From assembly GCA_005888515.1 (NCBI GenBank), contig VAZR01000250.1:1-8395 (forward strand): DNA of 8,395 nt. The letters are read 5' to 3'. The notes beneath the pieces were generated by a model. The model worked only from the letters and a program-made list of their open reading frames with translations. It did no database searches and was not told where the DNA came from. Of the stretch, positions 1 through 3,800 are shown piece after piece. The DNA comes from Alphaproteobacteria bacterium. GTDB taxonomy: Bacteria; Pseudomonadota; Alphaproteobacteria; ATCC43930; CGMCC-115725. Within the stretch, counting starts at the first letter, position 1; each line of letters begins with the position of its first letter. The position numbers and the translations under genes were made by a program.

Positions 1-184
1 CGGCCGCAGCGTCATCCTTAACGACTATTACCGTCAGCGGTTAATAAATGATTATCGCGGCGGTTAAAACCGTCTGCCTTTGGGCCGCTCTCTGGTTTAA
101 CGCGATCTTCAGCGGCCCCGGCCACGATCAGGGAATCGGCCGCCACCGTAAAGCGGTCCCCGAGCGCCCACCGGGAGCTGCTGA
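1..184 (+). promoter_or_regulatory. AT-rich upstream spacer with four TTAA motifs
   Basis: This spacer precedes the FliJ-like gene and is clearly richer in A/T than the rest of the window. TTAA occurs at 18-21, 41-44, 64-67 and 97-100, at steps of 23, 23 and 33 bases. Two of them lie close to the CtrA consensus TTAA-N7-TTAA with one mismatch in the second half (41-55 ends in TTAT, 97-111 ends in TTCA). A short inverted repeat CGGTT-AA-AACCG sits at 61-72. CtrA control of flagellar genes is known in alphaproteobacteria; that it applies here is inference. No convincing -35/-10 pair was seen. Confidence 0.3.
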
Positions 185-550
185 ATGAGTGTTCTGGATA
201 ACCGCCTGCGCCAGCATCGCTGGGAACTCGATGAGCGGCGCCGGTTTCTCGCCGGGCTCGAGAGCTTGGCGGCGCGGCTGCGGCGCGATGCGCAGCGGCT
301 GCATTGGGAAATCGAGCAGGAGACGGGCGCCGCGCATACGGAGCGGAAGCCCGACGTGGTTTATCCGATCTATGTCGAGCCGCTCCTCGAACGCCGCAAA
401 AAGCTTCAAGGCTCGATCGCCGAGATCGAGACCCAGATTGCCGACGCTCGCGAGGCCGTCGCCGCGGCGGAGCAGGAGGTCAGCCTCGTCGAGGCCGCCT
501 GGACGCAGCGAGCCGCGGCGAACGGCACCGGCCGGCGTCTCCGCCGGTAA
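185..550 (+). CDS. FliJ-like coiled-coil protein
   Basis: A 121-residue, highly charged and almost entirely helical protein. Two coiled-coil arms (about residues 5-48 and 66-108) flank a short break around VVYPIY (58-63) followed by LLERRKKL. This arrangement, with DERRR near residues 16-20, resembles alphaproteobacterial FliJ proteins, which are usually about 130-150 residues. FliJ is a soluble chaperone/escort of the flagellar type III export apparatus that contacts the FliI ATPase and FlhA. No fliI or other flagellar gene is visible next to it, so the name rests on pattern only; a generic coiled-coil protein is the alternative. The ATG is preceded by GGGAG seven bases upstream, which supports this start. 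The TTAA-rich spacer upstream would suit CtrA control. The following gene is convergent. Confidence 0.6.
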   Translation: MSVLDNRLRQHRWELDERRRFLAGLESLAARLRRDAQRLHWEIEQETGAAHTERKPDVVYPIYVEPLLERRKKLQGSIAEIETQIADAREAVAAAEQEVSLVEAAWTQRAAANGTGRRLRR

Positions 551-578
551 AAAGCGCCGAACCGTACCCCACCTCTAG

Positions 579-788
579 TCACTTCGCCGGAGCGCCGGCC
601 CACATCCTGATATCGTCGCGCTCGCGCAAGAGATCGTCGATCTCGCCCTGCAGCGCATCGGCGCGGCCGAGATTGCCGGCCACGACCGCGTCGCCGCGAT
701 CGACAAACAATTCGATCAGACGGTCCTGGATCCGCATGACCTCCGCCCGCTCCTCGGGCGTGAGGCTGGCGTCCACGCGTTGGGTCAT
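579..788 (-). CDS. small helical protein of unknown function
   Basis: A 69-residue acidic helical protein, not recognised as a named family. It begins MTQRVDASLTPEE and continues as two amphipathic helices separated near residue 40 (AGNLGRADAL), so a helical hairpin or dimerising coil is likely. There is no signal peptide or membrane segment. The start is the ATG at 788, because a strong Shine-Dalgarno sequence (GGGAGGAC) lies just upstream; the reading frame stays open to 824 but that extension has no such site. It is convergent with the FliJ-like gene (28-base gap) and divergent from the 943 gene. A possible EcfG-type promoter (GGAAC-N17-TGTT, 845-820) sits at a sensible distance ahead of it, so a stress-induced role is possible but unproven. 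Confidence 0.6.
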   Translation of the reverse strand: MTQRVDASLTPEERAEVMRIQDRLIELFVDRGDAVVAGNLGRADALQGEIDDLLRERDDIRMWAGAPAK

Positions 789-814
789 GGCTTGTCCTCC
801 CGTTCGCGTGTAGC

Positions 815-834
815 CCGTTAACATAGGCTAACGG
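815..834. promoter_or_regulatory. inverted repeat CCGTTA-N8-TAACGG, possible operator
   Basis: Perfect six-base arms (815-820 and 829-834) separated by eight bases lie in the spacer between the divergent genes at 788 and 943. The left arm overlaps the -10 of the possible minus-strand promoter. The size and symmetry suit a dimeric repressor, but no cognate regulator is identified and the arms are short. Confidence 0.3.
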
Positions 835-845
835 CGGCAGGTTCC
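820..845 (-). promoter_or_regulatory. possible EcfG-type (general stress) promoter
   Basis: On the minus strand GGAAC (845-841) is followed after 17 bases by TGTT (823-820), matching the GGAAC-N18/19-TT pattern reported for alphaproteobacterial EcfG sigma factors. The -10 element lies about 32 bases before the ATG at 788, so a short leader with the GGGAGGAC ribosome site would result. The match is short and could be chance, but a second site with the same spacing lies at 1629-1654. Confidence 0.35.
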
Positions 846-876
846 GCTTGCGGCCGAGTGCGCCAGTTATCGCACA

Positions 877-891
877 TTAAACTCATGTTAA
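877..891 (+). promoter_or_regulatory. CtrA-like binding site TTAA-N7-TTAA
   Basis: TTAA at 877-880 and TTAA at 888-891 are separated by exactly seven bases, an exact match to the full CtrA consensus. The site lies 51 bases ahead of the GTG start at 943, where an activator or repressor could act on that gene. CtrA is the cell-cycle and motility response regulator of alphaproteobacteria. The motif is palindromic, so its strand is nominal. Confidence 0.45.
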
Positions 892-942
892 AGACGGCCG
901 CCCCGCTCAGTCTTACTCTGCGACTTGCAGCAGGGAACGAGC

Positions 943-1155
943 GTGGACCTTCACAGCACCGAAATCCGCGTCGGCGACGGCGATTTCGTTTCGCAGATGA
1001 CCCGGATGCGCGAGTGGCTCGACAGCCGGCGCGTCGAGCCGGCGGTGTTTCGCTACGATCACGTCGACAGCTCGGTGATCATTCGCGTCGATTTCGCGGC
1101 CGAGGACGCGGCCAGCGCTTTCGCCCGCGAATTCCACGGCAAGCTGCTGCGCTAG
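943..1155 (+). CDS. small protein, family A (relative of 3369-3578)
   Basis: A 70-residue protein of unknown function. The GTG at 943 is chosen because AGGGA lies seven bases upstream; a TTG at 925 in the same frame has no such site. The order of predicted elements is strand (TEIRV), helix (FVSQMTRMREWL), loop with P..F.Y (EPAVFRYD), strand (SVIIRVDF) and helix (DAASAFAREF), a compact alpha/beta fold of about one domain. The protein at 3369-3578 has the same pattern: EIR at the first strand, M..WL at the end of the first helix, P..F.Y, R..F, and A.AFA..F.G at the end, about 30 percent identical by eye with one gap. No membrane segment or signal is present. It is convergent with arfB with a 16-base gap, and a CtrA-like site lies upstream. 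Confidence 0.65.
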   Translation: MDLHSTEIRVGDGDFVSQMTRMREWLDSRRVEPAVFRYDHVDSSVIIRVDFAAEDAASAFAREFHGKLLR

Positions 1156-1171
1156 CAGCCGATCCGCGGCT

Positions 1172-1591
1172 TTATTCTTCCGAAATCGTCGCGCGCTGCT
1201 GCTTGAGGCGAGCGCGCCGCGCCTTGCCGGCGAGCCGGCGCTCGCGCGCGGCAGCGCTTGGGCGGGTCAGCCGGCGCGGGCGGGGCGGCGTCGCGGCGCG
1301 GCGGATCAGCGCAACGAGGCGATCCAGCGCATCAACCCGGTTGCGCTCCTGCGAGCGGTAGCGCTGTGCCGTGATGACCAGCACGCCCTGTTGCGAGACG
1401 CGATGGCCGCCGAGCCGCGCGAGGCGGTCCCGCACCGGCTCCGGCAATGAGGGGGAGTGGCGGATGTCGAAGCGGAGCTGCACCGCGCTCGCCACCTTGT
1501 TGACGTTCTGCCCGCCGGGACCGGAAGCGCGGATAAAGCTTTCCTCGATCTCGCGCTCGTCGAGTTCGATGCCGCCGGTGATCGGGATCAT
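1172..1591 (-). CDS. arfB: alternative ribosome-rescue factor ArfB (peptidyl-tRNA hydrolase)
   Basis: A 139-residue protein of the class I release-factor fold that releases the nascent chain from ribosomes stalled without a stop codon, as a backup to trans-translation. The catalytic GGQ is at residues 26-28 inside IRASGPGGQNVNKVASAVQL, the same position as in the 140-residue Escherichia coli YaeJ/ArfB. The C-terminal third is rich in arginine and lysine (RRLTRPSAAARERRL and KARRARLKQQR), as needed for the tail that enters the empty mRNA channel. The ATG at 1591 gives the standard length and has AGGACAGG upstream. The frame remains open further upstream but that part overlaps the cheB-like gene on the other strand and is a shadow. 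It lacks the stop-codon recognition domain of RF1/RF2, which separates it from true release factors. Confidence 0.93.
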   Translation of the reverse strand: MIPITGGIELDEREIEESFIRASGPGGQNVNKVASAVQLRFDIRHSPSLPEPVRDRLARLGGHRVSQQGVLVITAQRYRSQERNRVDALDRLVALIRRAATPPRPRRLTRPSAAARERRLAGKARRARLKQQRATISEE

Positions 1592-1628
1592 CGGACCTGT
1601 CCTATCGGTGCTACGGACGCGAGAAATA

Positions 1629-1654
1629 GGAACATGCTCCGCCGCGTCGCTGTT
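1629..1654 (+). promoter_or_regulatory. possible EcfG-type promoter ahead of the cheB-like gene
   Basis: GGAAC at 1629-1633 and TGTT at 1651-1654 are 17 bases apart, the same elements and spacing as the candidate at 845-820. It lies in the 171-base spacer between divergent arfB and the cheB-like gene, pointing at the latter, about 110 bases ahead of its likely start. Functional assignment is inference. Confidence 0.3.
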
Positions 1655-1762
1655 GGCAGCAATAGCATCGCGCGAGGAGCGGCGCGTTGCACGAAGAGCC
1701 CCCCGATCTGAACAGACGGGTCTGAATAGGGGCGCACCCAGCTCGCTCCGAGGTTGGGCCGA

Positions 1763-2026
1763 GTGGACGACCAGCAAGACGCGACCCGGGCTCTCCGCCG
1801 CTCGCGTGCCCCAAATGGTCCCGGAAATGGCCCCGGAAATGACCGGCAATACCGCGATATCATTGTCATCGGCGGCTCGGCGGGAGCGCTCGATGCGATG
1901 CTCGACATCGCCGGTGCGTTTTCCGAGGAATTTCCGGGAAATATCTTCCTCGTCTCGCATATCGGGGCGAAGGCGAGCCGATCCAGGCAGGAATCATCTA
2001 CATTGCGCCCCCCGATCGGCACATGA
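1763..2026 (+). pseudogene. cheB-like methylesterase, 5' part, broken by deletion
   Basis: The N-terminal part of a stand-alone CheB-type protein-glutamate methylesterase domain, with no receiver domain in front. It reads DIIVIGGSAGALDAML, holding the catalytic serine (codon 1877-1879), then IFLVSHIGA, holding the catalytic histidine (codon 1958-1960). After GCG at 1967 the similarity moves to another frame, and this frame reads nonsense to a stop at 2024-2026. The CheB domain of the large fusion in this window has 81 bases between the catalytic histidine codon and the conserved G-E codon; here the distance is 14. About 67 bases (some 22 residues) therefore appear lost, which also shifts the frame. 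The start is uncertain: GTG at 1763 has GAGG upstream, and TTG at 1754 is the alternative. A possible EcfG-type promoter lies upstream. Confidence 0.75.
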
Positions 2027-2763
2027 TGGTCGAAAGCGGCCGAATTCGCTTGTCGCGCGGTCCGCGCCAGCATTTCACCCGGCCCGCCATCGATCCATTG
2101 TTCCGCTCGGCGGCGGAGCTTTTCGGGCCGCGGGTGATCGGGGTCGTGCTCAGCGGCACCGGCACCGACGGCACCGCTGGGCTCGAAACAATCCAGCGCG
2201 CCGGCGGCACGACCGTGATCCAGCAGCCACGGGACGCGCTGTATCCCGAAATGCCGCAGAGCGCGGCCGCCGCGCTTCAGATCGATCAGGTTTGCACCAG
2301 AGCCGAATTGCCCAAGCTGCTGAGGCGCTTATCGACGGAGACGGTTGCGATGAAAGCCCCGCCCGTTACGAGTACGAATATCGATGAGCTGGAACGGCCC
2401 GCCGCGCTGACCTGTCCGGAATGCGGCGGCGCCTTGCGCGAGGTCACGGGTACGGCAGCCAAGCAGTATCGCTGCCATACCGGGCATAGTTTCGGGGCGG
2501 AGGAAGTGCTGGATGGTCAGACCGAGGAGGTCGACTACGCACTCGGCGTCGCCCTGCGCGTGCTCAATGAACGTATCGAGCTGTGCCGCCAGATGGCGGA
2601 GCACGCCCGCGCCGGCCGCCGGTCGCTGGGGATCACGCATTGGAACCGGCTGAGATCCGAGGCCGAGGAACAGCTCCGCGTATTGCAGCAATTCCTGGCG
2701 CGCCCAGCCGCCCGCGCCATCCTGGAAAAGGCGGAGGGCAAGCCCGAGCTTACGCAAGCCTGA
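1969..2763 (+). pseudogene. cheB-like methylesterase, 3' part with zinc-finger-like tail
   Basis: This continues the same gene in another frame. From 1969 it reads EGEPIQAGIIYIAPPDRHMM, the conserved middle of CheB, then VVLSGTGTDGTAGL with the catalytic aspartate (codon 2167-2169), then the usual QQPRDALYPEMPQSA. The first usable start in this frame is the ATG at 2023, which gives 246 residues but lacks the serine and histidine, so it cannot be an active esterase alone. After the CheB domain come CPECGG (Cys codons 2413 and 2422) and RCHTGHSF (Cys codon 2473, His 2476 and 2485), a small zinc-finger-like module. A helical tail follows (about 2540-2750). Such tails occur on stand-alone CheB-like proteins of alphaproteobacteria, whose signalling role is poorly defined. 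The next gene is convergent. Confidence 0.8.
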
Positions 2764-2817
2764 GTTGAAGTGATTTACGCGCTGTTCGACGAAGTCGCCG
2801 ACAGGATCGGACGGACG

Positions 2818-3000
2818 TTATCCGCGTTTCGGAGTGCGTCTCACGCCCAATTCGACCGCCAGACGATCGTATTGTCGGGCCATGTCGCTTAGATCGGCCC
2901 GGGCTTCTTGGTTGGCCTCGTTCTCAGCCCATTGCCAAAATTGCACCGCTACCTCGCGGTAATGCGCGATGCGCTCAACCTCGGTTATTCCCGCCCCCAA
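2818..3000 (-). CDS. small helical protein, family B (relative of 3127-3315)
   Basis: A 60-residue helical protein of unknown function. The core HYREVAVQFWQWAENEAN, then LSDMARQYDRLAVELG, is two amphipathic helices ending in the pattern M(A)..Y..(L/I)A..L. The plus-strand gene at 3127 has the same pattern (YRE.A at the start, L..MA..Y...A..L at the end) with about 31 percent identity over 39 residues and no gaps. Small proteins of this kind are common in Rhizobiales and are usually annotated as hypothetical. The start is weak: TTG at 3000 is the only start codon ahead of the conserved core, with no clear ribosome site. An ATG at 3014 is out of frame, and a 13-base tandem duplication lies just upstream, so the 5' end may have been altered. 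Confidence 0.55.
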   Translation of the reverse strand: MGAGITEVERIAHYREVAVQFWQWAENEANQEARADLSDMARQYDRLAVELGVRRTPKRG

Positions 3001-3027
3001 ATTGCTCGCGCCATAGGGAATGTGCGC

Positions 3028-3053
3028 CCGGCTTTCTATTCCGGCTTTCTATT
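3028..3053. repeat. 13-base perfect tandem duplication
   Basis: CCGGCTTTCTATT occurs at 3028-3040 and again immediately at 3041-3053 without a mismatch. It lies in the spacer between the divergent family B genes. An exact 13-base duplication is most simply a recent slippage event, since older copies would have drifted. Confidence 0.85.
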
Positions 3054-3078
3054 AAGGAATCAATCGGAGACTCGAAAA

Positions 3079-3120
3079 ATGCAGCCGCTGCCGGTGCTTC
3101 GGTGCTGCCGCGGGCGTTGA
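3079..3120 (+). CDS. possible 13-residue leader peptide
   Basis: A short open frame, MQPLPVLRCCRGR, starts at the ATG at 3079 with a good ribosome site (CGGAG, the last G nine bases before the ATG) and ends at TGA 3118-3120. Only six bases separate this stop from the ATG at 3127, which itself has no recognisable Shine-Dalgarno sequence. Translation of the next gene could therefore depend on ribosomes finishing this one. There is no homology argument for a frame this short. Confidence 0.3.
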   Translation: MQPLPVLRCCRGR

Positions 3121-3126
3121 TGCTAT

Positions 3127-3315
3127 ATGTACGACGTTTCCTACTATCGAGAGCAGGCCGACCGCGCTCGGCGTTTGGCGAAGGTGCCGACCGATCGAGA
3201 AACGCAAGACATGCTGCGGCAGATGGCGCAGGACTACACTGATATCGCGGAGGATCTTGAAACCGGAGCCATCGAGATCAGGCACCCCGAGCTAATGCCG
3301 CAAACCCACCGTTAG
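3127..3315 (+). CDS. small helical protein, family B
   Basis: A 62-residue protein of unknown function starting MYDVSYYREQADRARRLA. Two amphipathic helices (about residues 6-20 and 26-46, the second with MLRQMAQDYTDIAEDLE) are followed by a polar tail with two prolines. It is related to the minus-strand gene 2818-3000, from which it diverges. The ATG at 3127 is the first start after an in-frame stop at 3118-3120. It has no evident Shine-Dalgarno sequence, and the tiny frame 3079-3120 ending just before it may provide coupling. It is convergent with the family A gene at 3369-3578 with a 53-base gap. No signal peptide or membrane segment is present. Confidence 0.6.
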   Translation: MYDVSYYREQADRARRLAKVPTDRETQDMLRQMAQDYTDIAEDLETGAIEIRHPELMPQTHR

Positions 3316-3368
3316 AACCAACGGAATGAGCTCCCCTGCAAAAGAACCGGTTGGCTGAATCCTAGCGC

Positions 3369-3578
3369 CTAAACGACGATGGCGCCGCCGAAAGCCTTGG
3401 CGAACGCCGCCGCTTGTGCCTCGCTCGTGAAATTGATCCGGAACAGGATGCGCGTCGAAGCAAGCGAATAACCGAAGGTCGACGGCACAAATTCTTGGGC
3501 CTTAAGCCAAGTCTGCATCGTCTCGATTGTTTCGACGAGCCTGTCCTCATCTGGGAGGCGGATCTCGACCCGGAACAT
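3369..3578 (-). CDS. small protein, family A (relative of 943-1155)
   Basis: A 69-residue protein of unknown function: strand (FRVEIRL), helix (RLVETIETMQTWLKAQ), P..F.Y loop (VPSTFGYS), strand (ILFRINF), helix (AQAAAFAKAFGG). It shares these elements with the gene at 943. The ATG at 3578 is chosen because GGGAA lies about eight bases upstream and the relationship to the 943 product begins there; the frame stays open to 3674 but the extra 32 residues match nothing in the relative. Short alpha/beta proteins of this size occur in several alphaproteobacteria without assigned function. It faces the family B gene at 3127 and diverges from the large sensor gene. Confidence 0.65.
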   Translation of the reverse strand: MFRVEIRLPDEDRLVETIETMQTWLKAQEFVPSTFGYSLASTRILFRINFTSEAQAAAFAKAFGGAIVV

Positions 3579-3743
3579 GCTTGCTTTCCCGCACGGCCAA
3601 GCGCTTGCAGGGGCCTGCGTCCGGGCCAAACTAGCTCCAGGTCGCTTGCTCCGCATTAACGTAAAGTAATTCAACCGTTTTTATTTACCGCGCCCCCCCG
3701 ATTCTCGGCTTTCCCTTGAGGCTCGCGACAAACTCGTTGCGGC

Positions 3744-3767
3744 GGGGCGCGTTTCGCCCCAATTTTT
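3744..3767 (+). terminator. intrinsic terminator or attenuator in the cheB/cheR leader
   Basis: GGGGCG (3744-3749) and CGCCCC (3755-3760) form a perfect GC-rich stem with a five-base CGTTT loop, followed directly by AATTTTT (3761-3767). This is the form of a rho-independent terminator on the plus strand. It ends only 33 bases before the TTG start of the large sensor gene. The nearest plus-strand gene upstream stops at 3315 and a minus-strand gene lies between, so it does not obviously end a gene. A leader attenuator or the end of a short RNA are possible readings. Confidence 0.5.
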
Positions 3768-3800
3768 GCGATATCACGCGAAGCTTCGGGGTGCCGCGCT

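Noticed and set aside
2..67. Possible C-terminal tail of a gene entering from the left (reads SVILNDYYRQRLINDYRGG then stop)
   Set aside because: The frame is open from the window edge and the residues look protein-like, but 21 codons are too few to tell from chance and no family is certain.
1592..1960. N-terminal extension of arfB in the same frame
   Set aside because: It overlaps the cheB-like coding sequence on the other strand, and the ATG at 1591 gives the standard ArfB length with GGQ at the expected position.
1371..2387. Plus-strand open frame of 338 codons spanning arfB and the cheB-like gene
   Set aside because: It crosses two genes with real homology in other frames, and its translation is low-complexity Arg/Ser/Pro.
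3318..3354. Inverted repeat CCAAC/GTTGG between the convergent genes at 3127 and 3369
   Set aside because: The stem is only five pairs plus two across a bulge with a loop above 20 bases and no T run; a terminator is not supported.
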